A stretch of DNA of 13,796 nt from Flavobacterium psychrophilum (GTDB lineage Bacteria; Bacteroidota; Bacteroidia; Flavobacteriales; Flavobacteriaceae). The stretch is from positions 1 to 13,796 of the forward strand of contig CAMCBB010000045.1 in the NCBI GenBank assembly GCA_945872875.1, in the 5' to 3' direction. A program made the position numbers and the translations under genes. Position 1 is the first letter of the stretch; each line of letters opens with the position of its first letter. Under the pieces are notes generated by a model. The model searched no databases. It was given only the letters and a program-made list of their open reading frames with translations, and was not told the DNA's origin. Shown piece by piece: positions 7,833 through 13,796 of the stretch.

Positions 7833-7864
7833 TTTGTTTTATGTAGAATTTAAAGTTAAATTTG
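7833..7864 (+). promoter_or_regulatory. Promoter of uvrC (TTTG -33, TAnnTTTG -7)
   Basis: TTTG at 7833-7836 and TAAATTTG at 7857-7864 are separated by 20 bases, within the 17-23 spacing of Bacteroidota housekeeping promoters. Both boxes match perfectly, the best match in the window. The predicted transcript start near 7868 gives a leader of about 33 bases to the ATG at 7902 but only about 10 to the ATG at 7878. Confidence 0.7.
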
Positions 7865-7901
7865 TTTGAATTAATTAATGAATTCGTTCCTTTCAATTAC
7901 A

Positions 7902-9701
7902 ATGAACAATCCATCTTTAGAACTTCAAATACAAACACTACCTGATAATCCCGGGGTGTATCAGTATTATGATAAAGAAGGAAAAATTCTGTATGTTGGT
8001 AAAGCCAAAAATTTAAAAAAAAGGGTTTCCTCCTATTTTAATAAAGTCCATGACAATGCCAAAACCAATGTGCTCGTTCGAAAAATAGTTGAGATAAAAC
8101 ACATTGTAGTTTCTTCAGAACAAGACGCTTTATTATTAGAAAATAATTTAATAAAAAAATTGCAACCTAGGTATAATGTGTTGCTGCGAGATGACAAGAC
8201 CTACCCATGGATTTGCATTAAAAAAGAACCGTTTTCTAGAATATTTCCTACTCGAAGAATGGTGAAAGACGGCTCGGAATATTTTGGCCCGTACACCAAT
8301 TTCAAAACGGTAAATACCGTTTTAGAATTAATAAAAGAATTGTATCCGCTACGAACTTGCAACTATGATTTGACTGAAAATAACATTCAAAATCACAAGT
8401 ATAAAGTGTGTTTAGAATACCATATTGGCAATTGCAAAGGCGGATGTGAAGGTCATGAAACATTAGAAAATTACCAAAAACAAGTCAATGCCATTCGTGA
8501 AATTCTAAAAGGAAATTTCAAAGAAAGCCTGAAGGAATTCAAGGTAAAAATGCAGGAATTAGCGTCCACAATGCACTTTGAAGAAGCTCAAAAAATAAAA
8601 GAAAAAATTGAAGTTTTAGAGCAATACCAATCGCGTTCTACCATTTTAAATCCGAAGATTTCTAATATAGATGTGTTTTCAATTATCTCTGACGAATCGG
8701 TGGCTTATGTAAATTTCCTACAAATTTCTTATGGCGCCATTATTCGATCTTATACTTTAGAATTAAAGAAGAAACTGGAAGAAACTAACGAAGAACTTCT
8801 AGAATTAGCCGTGGTGGAACTTCGGGGGCGGTTTCAGTTAACTTCCAAAGAAATTATTTTGCCTTTCGCTCTAGATTTTGGCGATAAAATCAAAGTGACC
8901 GTTCCGCAATTGGGCGATAAAAAACAAATTTTAGAACTCTCTGAACGCAACGCCAAATACTACCGAATGGATCAATTGAAACAAATTCAAATTGTAGATC
9001 CAGAGCGGCACACGAACCGAATTATGGCGCAAATGCAAAAAGATTTACGCCTTTCGGTAGAGCCGCGACATATAGAATGTTTTGATAATTCTAACATCCA
9101 AGGAACCAATCCGGTGGCGGCTTGCGTGGTATTTAAAGATGGTAAGCCGTCCAAAAAAGACTACCGACATTTCAATATAAAAACTGTTGAAGGGCCTAAT
9201 GATTTTGCCTCCATGGAAGAGGTGGTGTACCGCAGATACAAACGCCTTTTAGACGAAAACCAATCCTTGCCGCAGCTCATCATTATTGATGGTGGAAAAG
9301 GGCAATTGTCATCGGCGCTAAAAAGTATTGATGAATTAGGCCTAAGAGGGAAAATTGCCATCATCGGAATTGCAAAACGACTTGAGGAACTGTTTTATCC
9401 TGGCGATTCGGTGCCTTTGTACCTTGATAAAAAATCGGAAACACTTAAAGTTATTCAGTTTTTAAGAAATGAAGCGCACCGATTTGGAATTACATTTCAC
9501 CGCGATAAGCGCAGTAAATCGGCGCTCAATTCTTCTATGGAAACCATTCCAGGAATTGGCGAAAAGACCATGCAAACGCTAATTACACACTTTAAAAGTG
9601 TTAAAAGATTGAAATTAGCATCTGAAAAAGACATTTCGGAAGTAATAGGTGCATCAAAAGCAAAAAAAATTTACGACTTTTACCATAAAATCGATTTATA
9701 A
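7902..9701 (+). CDS. uvrC: Excinuclease ABC subunit C
   Basis: UvrC makes both incisions around lesions recognised by UvrAB in nucleotide excision repair. From the start at 7902 it has 599 residues, normal for the family. Visible domains: the N-terminal GIY-YIG nuclease (PGVYQYY at 17-23, YVGKAKNLKKR at 31-41), which makes the 3' cut; a cysteine-bearing region around NYDLT...HIGNCKGGCEG; the UVR domain (about 200-235, MHFEEAQKIKEKIEVLE), which contacts UvrB; the RNase H-like 5' nuclease with CFDNSNIQG (D395) and LIIIDGGKGQL (D463); and the helix-hairpin-helix DNA-binding tail (about 547-599, IPGIGEKTM). An in-frame ATG at 7878 would add eight residues (MNSFLSIT). The start at 7902 is preferred because flavobacterial UvrC proteins typically begin just before PSLELQIQTLPDNPG, and because the promoter places the transcript start close to 7878. 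The patatin gene follows with no clear promoter. Confidence 0.95.
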   Translation: MNNPSLELQIQTLPDNPGVYQYYDKEGKILYVGKAKNLKKRVSSYFNKVHDNAKTNVLVRKIVEIKHIVVSSEQDALLLENNLIKKLQPRYNVLLRDDKTYPWICIKKEPFSRIFPTRRMVKDGSEYFGPYTNFKTVNTVLELIKELYPLRTCNYDLTENNIQNHKYKVCLEYHIGNCKGGCEGHETLENYQKQVNAIREILKGNFKESLKEFKVKMQELASTMHFEEAQKIKEKIEVLEQYQSRSTILNPKISNIDVFSIISDESVAYVNFLQISYGAIIRSYTLELKKKLEETNEELLELAVVELRGRFQLTSKEIILPFALDFGDKIKVTVPQLGDKKQILELSERNAKYYRMDQLKQIQIVDPERHTNRIMAQMQKDLRLSVEPRHIECFDNSNIQGTNPVAACVVFKDGKPSKKDYRHFNIKTVEGPNDFASMEEVVYRRYKRLLDENQSLPQLIIIDGGKGQLSSALKSIDELGLRGKIAIIGIAKRLEELFYPGDSVPLYLDKKSETLKVIQFLRNEAHRFGITFHRDKRSKSALNSSMETIPGIGEKTMQTLITHFKSVKRLKLASEKDISEVIGASKAKKIYDFYHKIDL

Positions 9702-9713
9702 TATTTGAAGCGA

Positions 9714-12023
9714 ATGTATAAGGACTATTTACTATCCTCTTTCCCGCCATACACTTCTCTCTTTTCCTTTCTAAAGAAGAAAGAAAAAGGATTTTCGTTG
9801 CTGTCGGGGCTAAGCTGTAAATGTGTTTTGTGTCTGTTATCTATTTTCTATTTTCTATTTTCTCAAAATACCTATTCTCAAGATTCTATTAAACGACTAA
9901 AAGTCGGATTGGTATTAACAGGTGGTGGCGCAAAAGGTTTTGCTCATGTTGGCGTATTAAAAGTACTTGAAAAAGCCGGAGTAAAAATTGATTACATTGG
10001 TGGAACAAGTATGGGGGCCGTAGTTGGAGGACTTTATGCATCAGGTTATAATGCCACGCAAATAGATTCGATTTTTCATGACACCAATTTTAATGAACTA
10101 ATTACAGATTATACTCCAAGAGCAAATAAAAGTTTTTACGAAAAACGCAACGACGAACTCTATGCTGTAACCTTGCCATTTAAAAAATTAAGTGTTGGTG
10201 TTCCTTTGGCTTTATCAAAAGGGATTTACAATTATAATTTATTGCATAAGTTAACACATCCGGTTCGCCATATTAGAGATTTTAGAAAATTGCCCATCCC
10301 TTTTTTATGCATAGCAACCGATATTGAAACCGGTGAGCAACAAGTGCTAATGGAAGGAAGTTTCCCCCAAGCTTTATTAGCCAGTTCGGCTTTCCCATCC
10401 CTTTTTTCGCCAGTTGAAATAAACGGAAAATTATTAATTGACGGTGGCGTTTCTAATAATTACCCAATCGATGAGGTTCGAAAAATGGGTGCTGATATTA
10501 TTATTGGAGTTGATGTACAAGACGATTTAAAAAACCGAAATTCCTTGAATGAAGCAACTCAAGTACTGCTTCAAATTTCTAATCTTCAAGTAATGAAAGG
10601 GATGAAAGATAAAATAGTTAATACAGATATTTATATAAAACCAGATATTTCAAATTATACTGTTATCTCTTTTGATAAAAAAAATGAAATAATTAATAAA
10701 GGAGAAGAGGCTGCATTAAAAGTATTAGATAAAATAAAAAATTTATCACAAAACCATAAACCTTTACAAGTTAATACTCTCCAAAATAAATGCATTATTA
10801 TTACCAATGTTGTCTTTAATGATTTAAATGACTACACTCGATCTTATGTAATAGGAAAATTAGGTTTTAAAGAAGGAATGAAGGTTAGCTACGATCAAAT
10901 AAAAGAAGGAATAAATACGCTTAATGCAACAGGAAATTTTTCAAAAATTAGCTACCAGTTTAATGAATATAATTTGGGAGATGAACTAGAATTAAACATT
11001 AAAGAAAATAACATTAGTACCTTTCTAAAATTTGGGCTTCATTATGATGGGCTATTTAAAAGCGCTGCTCTAATAAATATTACACAAAAAAAATCCTTTT
11101 TTAGAAACGATGTTATGTCATTAGATCTAGGTTTAGGGGATAATTTTAGATACAATTTAGATTATTATGTTGACAATGGCTTTTATTTTAGTTTTGGATT
11201 CAAATCTTCCTTTGTGCAGTTCAATAAAAATATTTCAAATGACTTTAATAATGGAGCTATTATTAATCAACTTGGAATCAATTCATTAAATATAGATTAT
11301 TCTGATTGGACAAATACAGCTTATTTACAAACTATTTTTGCAGAAAAATTTTTAGTAGGCGCTGGTATAGAATTAAAATATTTAAAAATAGGATCAAATA
11401 CATTAGAAAACAACAATCCTGTTTTTGAAAATAGTAATTATGGCAGCATTTTTGGATACTTAAAATACGACTCCTTAGACAGTAAGTTTTTCCCTAAGAA
11501 AGGATGGTATTTTAACAGCAACTTACAATCCTATTTACTTTCGTCAAATTACACCAATAAATTTAATAGATACAATATTGCTAGTTCTCAAGTTGGAATT
11601 ACTAGAACATTTTACAAAGTAATTAATTTAAAATTTGAGTCAGAAGCTGGGGTTACATTTGGACAAAACAGCACCCACTTTCTAGACTTTTCTCTTGGTG
11701 GATTTGGATTTAATCCAATAAATAATATCAAGTCCTTTTATGGTTATGATTTTTTAAGTATTACTGCTGATAGTTATGTTAAAATACTCGCCACATTTGA
11801 TCTTGAATTTTATAAAAAAAACCACATAAATTTTTCAGCAAATTATGCTAATGCTGAAGACAAATTATACAGCACTGGTAATTGGCTTGCAACACCAAGA
11901 CACACCGGTTATGCATTTGGATATAGCCTTGAAACTGTTCTTGGCCCAATTGAAATAAAATACGCTTGGTCTCCAGAATTAGCTAAAGGATTTATTGGAA
12001 TTAATGCAGGTTTTTGGTTTTAA
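9714..12023 (+). CDS. Patatin-like phospholipase fused to POTRA and outer-membrane beta-barrel (PlpD-like)
   Basis: Numbered from ATG 9714 (769 residues), the mature part starts after a hydrophobic segment LLSIFYFLFSQNTYSQ, a probable signal peptide near residues 42-57. The patatin domain (about 62-310) has the oxyanion loop GGGAKG (70-75), nucleophile elbow GGTSMG with Ser99, and DGG with catalytic Asp243, so it should be an active Ser-Asp lipid acyl hydrolase. A POTRA-like domain follows (about 360-435, IIITNVVFNDL...GINTLNATGNFSKISYQF), then an Omp85/BamA-type barrel (about 440-769) of alternating strands ending in aromatic GFIGINAGFWF, the usual signal for the BAM complex. This order equals Pseudomonas PlpD, the type Vd secretion prototype; whether the enzyme is exposed outside or periplasmic is not shown. 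The start is uncertain: the region before about base 9828 is odd (hairpin, repeat, 56-residue leader), a TTG at 9705 and TTG 9828 are also in frame, and ATG 9821 is out of frame by one repeat unit. The gene starts 12 bases after uvrC. Confidence 0.88.
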   Translation: MYKDYLLSSFPPYTSLFSFLKKKEKGFSLLSGLSCKCVLCLLSIFYFLFSQNTYSQDSIKRLKVGLVLTGGGAKGFAHVGVLKVLEKAGVKIDYIGGTSMGAVVGGLYASGYNATQIDSIFHDTNFNELITDYTPRANKSFYEKRNDELYAVTLPFKKLSVGVPLALSKGIYNYNLLHKLTHPVRHIRDFRKLPIPFLCIATDIETGEQQVLMEGSFPQALLASSAFPSLFSPVEINGKLLIDGGVSNNYPIDEVRKMGADIIIGVDVQDDLKNRNSLNEATQVLLQISNLQVMKGMKDKIVNTDIYIKPDISNYTVISFDKKNEIINKGEEAALKVLDKIKNLSQNHKPLQVNTLQNKCIIITNVVFNDLNDYTRSYVIGKLGFKEGMKVSYDQIKEGINTLNATGNFSKISYQFNEYNLGDELELNIKENNISTFLKFGLHYDGLFKSAALINITQKKSFFRNDVMSLDLGLGDNFRYNLDYYVDNGFYFSFGFKSSFVQFNKNISNDFNNGAIINQLGINSLNIDYSDWTNTAYLQTIFAEKFLVGAGIELKYLKIGSNTLENNNPVFENSNYGSIFGYLKYDSLDSKFFPKKGWYFNSNLQSYLLSSNYTNKFNRYNIASSQVGITRTFYKVINLKFESEAGVTFGQNSTHFLDFSLGGFGFNPINNIKSFYGYDFLSITADSYVKILATFDLEFYKKNHINFSANYANAEDKLYSTGNWLATPRHTGYAFGYSLETVLGPIEIKYAWSPELAKGFIGINAGFWF
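9761..9789 (+). repeat. Imperfect inverted repeat in the 5' region of the patatin gene
   Basis: CTTTTCCTTTCT (9761-9772) and AGAAAGAAAAAG (9778-9789) pair at 11 of 12 positions around the loop AAAGA, followed by GGATTTTCG. It is 60 bases after the uvrC stop and sits in a pyrimidine-rich then purine-rich stretch unlike the coding DNA around it. It could act as a terminator for uvrC or a leader hairpin; either would argue that patatin translation starts downstream. The T tract is only four bases, so terminator function is doubtful. Confidence 0.45.
9841..9861 (+). repeat. Three-copy 7-base tandem repeat (CTATTTT) in signal-peptide region
   Basis: Three perfect consecutive copies of CTATTTT lie within the sequence coding for the hydrophobic core of the patatin protein's signal peptide. 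A 7-base unit is not a multiple of three, so gain or loss of one copy shifts the reading frame. With the three copies present, ATG 9714 is in frame with the enzyme and ATG 9821 is not; with two copies (or five) this is reversed. Confidence 0.8.
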
Positions 12024-12032
12024 AAGTAGAAA

Positions 12033-12052
12033 ATTTCTAATTTCGTAGAAAT
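12033..12052 (+). terminator. Small hairpin after the patatin gene, possible weak terminator
   Basis: A 7-base perfect stem ATTTCTA / TAGAAAT with loop ATTTCG lies 10 bases after the stop. No T tract follows, so it may only be a 3'-end stabilising hairpin or chance in AT-rich DNA. Confidence 0.25.
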
Positions 12053-12067
12053 ATTAAACAAAAAAAG

Positions 12068-12075
12068 TATATTTG
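12068..12075 (+). promoter_or_regulatory. Bacteroidota -7 promoter element for the permease gene
   Basis: TATATTTG matches TAnnTTTG perfectly. TTTC at 12041-12044 lies 23 bases upstream as a three-of-four -33 element. The predicted transcript start is about 21 bases before ATG 12101, in line with the other leaders in the window. Confidence 0.6.
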
Positions 12076-12100
12076 AACATATTAATATAAAAATTACACT

Positions 12101-13564
12101 ATGTCAATTTGGAGAGTAAAGCCTGTTTCTGCCTTTGAAGCAGATATGAAAAAAAGTGAATTAAAAAGAGTATTAGGTAAATGGAGTCTTACTGCAATTG
12201 GTATTGGCGCTATTATTGGTGGTGGAATTTTTGTACTTACCGGAACTGGAGCTTATTATCATGCAGGGCCTGCCTTAGCATTGTCATTTATTATTGCAGG
12301 TGTTGCCTGTGTCTTTGCAGCTTTATGCTATTCTGAGTTTGCTTCGATTTTGCCTGTTGAAGGCTCAGCCTATGCCTATGCCTATGGAACAATTGGAGAA
12401 CTTTTTGCATGGATAATAGGTTGGGGGTTAATTTTAGAATATGCTATGGGGTCTATGACAGTAGCCGTATCATGGTCGGGATACTTTAACAAACTACTAA
12501 AAATGTTTGGTTTAAATCTTCCAGATTGGCTTACTAATGATCCTGGTAGTTATACTGGAGAAGGGTTTTCTATGAATTTACCGGCATTTTGTATTGTAAT
12601 ATTTGTAATTTCAATATTAATTAAAGGTACTCAAAGTGCTGCTAAAGCAAATAATTTAATTGTAATGCTAAAAGTATCTGCGGTATTATTTGTAATTATT
12701 GCTGGAGCTTTCTTTATTAATACTGCCAACTGGCATCCATTTATTCCAGACGCTACTAGTATTGTAGATGCAGCAGGACAATCGCATGAAGCATACGGAA
12801 TAAAAGGAGTAATATCTGGAGCTGCAGCAATTTTCTTTGCTTATGTAGGATTTGATGCTGTTTCAACTCAAGCAGGTGAAGCTATTAACCCGAAAAAAGA
12901 TGTGCCTTTTGCGATCATCACTTCATTATTAGTTTGTACTTTCTTATACATTTTAGTGTCTTTAGTATTAACTGGAATGATGAATTACGATGATTTTAAC
13001 CCACTAGGAAAATATCCAGAAGCTATTAAAGCGCCTGTTGCTTATGCATTTGATATTGCAGGACAAGCTTGGGCCGGTTATGTAGTAACCATAGCAGCTA
13101 CAGTTGGATTAATTTCTGTATTAATGGTAATGATCATGGGTCAGTCAAGAATATTTTTAGGAATGTCTAAAGACGGTTTAATTCCTCCCGTATTTTCAAA
13201 AATTCATGGTGTAAGCGGAACCCCTAAAACTAATTTATTAATTCTTGGAGCTGTTATCGCAGTAGTTGCTGCATTTACTCCTATTAATAAATTAGCTGAT
13301 ATGACCAGCTTTGGAACCTTATTTGCATTTACCATGGTTTGTATTGCAGTTTGGATTTTAAGAAAAAAACAGCCCGAATTAAATAGACCTTTTAAAGTAC
13401 CTTTCTTACCAGTTATTGCAACTTGCGGAATTTTAATCAATACCTATTTAATGATTAATCTAAGTATTGATGCTCAAATATTGTCTCTAGGATGGTTAGT
13501 AATTGGAGTATTTATATATTTCATTTACGGAAAAAATAAAGCTAAGCTAAATAATCAAGAATAA
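12101..13564 (+). CDS. APC-superfamily amino acid permease, cationic amino acid transporter type
   Basis: The 487-residue inner-membrane protein has about 12 hydrophobic segments (roughly 31-51, 54-76, 98-120, 157-176, 184-205, 233-255, 272-294, 322-347, 376-395, 400-420, 434-455, 460-480). The first segment carries the substrate-binding loop GIGAIIGGGIFVLTG. Segment 2-3 has the family stretch CYSEFASILPVEGSAYAYAY, and segment 6 FFAYVGFDAVSTQAGEAINPKKDVP, all typical of the cationic amino acid transporter (CAT) branch, which moves amino acids with H+ or by facilitated exchange. The product is close to YfnA/YhdG-like annotations in Gram-positive bacteria. The substrate cannot be read from the sequence; CAT-branch bacterial members also carry neutral amino acids. 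The ATG gives a cytosolic N-terminus of 30 residues before the first helix, including KKSELKRVLGKWSLTAIGIG, a normal CAT start. It has its own promoter element and a strong terminator, so it is probably a single-gene unit. Confidence 0.9.
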   Translation: MSIWRVKPVSAFEADMKKSELKRVLGKWSLTAIGIGAIIGGGIFVLTGTGAYYHAGPALALSFIIAGVACVFAALCYSEFASILPVEGSAYAYAYGTIGELFAWIIGWGLILEYAMGSMTVAVSWSGYFNKLLKMFGLNLPDWLTNDPGSYTGEGFSMNLPAFCIVIFVISILIKGTQSAAKANNLIVMLKVSAVLFVIIAGAFFINTANWHPFIPDATSIVDAAGQSHEAYGIKGVISGAAAIFFAYVGFDAVSTQAGEAINPKKDVPFAIITSLLVCTFLYILVSLVLTGMMNYDDFNPLGKYPEAIKAPVAYAFDIAGQAWAGYVVTIAATVGLISVLMVMIMGQSRIFLGMSKDGLIPPVFSKIHGVSGTPKTNLLILGAVIAVVAAFTPINKLADMTSFGTLFAFTMVCIAVWILRKKQPELNRPFKVPFLPVIATCGILINTYLMINLSIDAQILSLGWLVIGVFIYFIYGKNKAKLNNQE

Positions 13565-13573
13565 TATAAATTC

Positions 13574-13625
13574 AAAAAATCCAAAAGTTACATATCAAAG
13601 ACTTTTGGATTTTTTTGTTTTTTTT
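13574..13625 (+). terminator. Strong intrinsic terminator after the permease gene
   Basis: A perfect 15-base stem with left arm AAAAAATCCAAAAGT (13574-13588) and right arm ACTTTTGGATTTTTT (13601-13615) has a 12-base loop. T-rich sequence continues to 13625, interrupted by one G. The A and T tails on both sides would also allow some termination from the opposite direction. Confidence 0.9.
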
Positions 13626-13778
13626 AGATATTTGTAAGAATGAAAAATTGGGACAATTTACTTATTCTATTAAAATACCTCATCAAGAGAAATCCGGAAT
13701 GAGTTCTACTTCTTTTTGAGTGTAAACTAAAGTCTGTATTATTCAACTTTATTTTTTCAAACCTTTAAACAAAAAGAA

Positions 13779-13796
13779 ATGCCTTTATATCATAAA
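13779..13796 (+). CDS. Start of a gene cut by the window end, possibly homogentisate 1,2-dioxygenase
   Basis: The last 18 bases read ATG followed by five codons, MPLYHK, after an A-rich leader (AAACAAAAAGAA) typical of flavobacterial starts. From memory, homogentisate 1,2-dioxygenase (HmgA, tyrosine catabolism) in Flavobacteriia often begins MPxYHKLG. Six residues are far too few to prove this. The roughly 150 bases between the preceding terminator and this ATG hold no other convincing gene and would carry its promoter; TATTTTTT at 13750-13757 is a one-mismatch -7 candidate. Confidence 0.35.

Noticed and set aside
7878..7901. Upstream ATG adding eight residues to UvrC
   Set aside because: It leaves only about 10 bases of leader after the well-matched promoter, and family similarity begins just after the second ATG at 7902. 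It cannot be fully excluded.
13639..13702. Small open frame of about 20 codons starting near 13640 (MKNWDNLL...)
   Set aside because: It is very short, has no clear promoter or recognisable features, and is a chance length for AT-rich intergenic DNA.
1..13796. Mobile elements, CRISPR arrays, tRNA/rRNA genes, defence or biosynthetic clusters
   Set aside because: No transposase, integrase, regularly spaced repeats, cloverleaf or rRNA-like sequence is visible; genes are tightly packed and housekeeping or envelope in type.

Overview
The window is AT-rich chromosomal DNA from a member of the Bacteroidota, most likely a Flavobacterium or close relative. Four signs point there: a type IX secretion component (PorZ) with a C-terminal sorting domain; the TAnnTTTG promoter element upstream of several genes; start codons without a clear Shine-Dalgarno sequence; and protein variants typical of the group (a long eukaryote-like IleRS, an LspA with an extra loop, a zinc-less DksA relative). 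The assignment rests on recognising these features, not on a database search.

Layout. Positions 1-2633 hold the 3' part of porZ and, 5 bases later, recO, probably one transcript ending at an AT-rich hairpin. Positions 2757-6546 hold ileS and a dksA/traR-family gene 7 bases apart, closed by a clear intrinsic terminator. lspA (6635-7237) follows with its own TAnnTTTG element. A 5-formyltetrahydrofolate cyclo-ligase gene lies on the minus strand (7245-7808), convergent with lspA and divergent from uvrC (7902-9701), which has the best promoter match in the window. A patatin-POTRA-barrel outer-membrane protein gene (about 9714-12023) follows uvrC, then a cationic-amino-acid-transporter-type permease (12101-13564) with a strong terminator. 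The last 18 bases look like the start of another gene, possibly homogentisate 1,2-dioxygenase.

Functionally this is mostly housekeeping: DNA repair (RecO, UvrC), translation (IleRS), transcription control (DksA-like), lipoprotein maturation (LspA), folate recycling, and envelope functions (PorZ, patatin-barrel protein, permease). ileS and lspA are also neighbours in Enterobacteria; here a dksA-like gene sits between them.

I see no mobile element, CRISPR array, RNA gene or evidently undescribed multi-gene system. The points most worth checking are: the IleRS signature reads GIHH instead of HxGH, a variant linked to extreme mupirocin resistance; the DksA-like protein has Cys/Thr/Ser/Ala where the four zinc cysteines should be; and the patatin gene has a poorly defined 5' end containing an imperfect hairpin and a three-copy 7-base tandem repeat, whose copy number would change which start codon is in frame with the enzyme.
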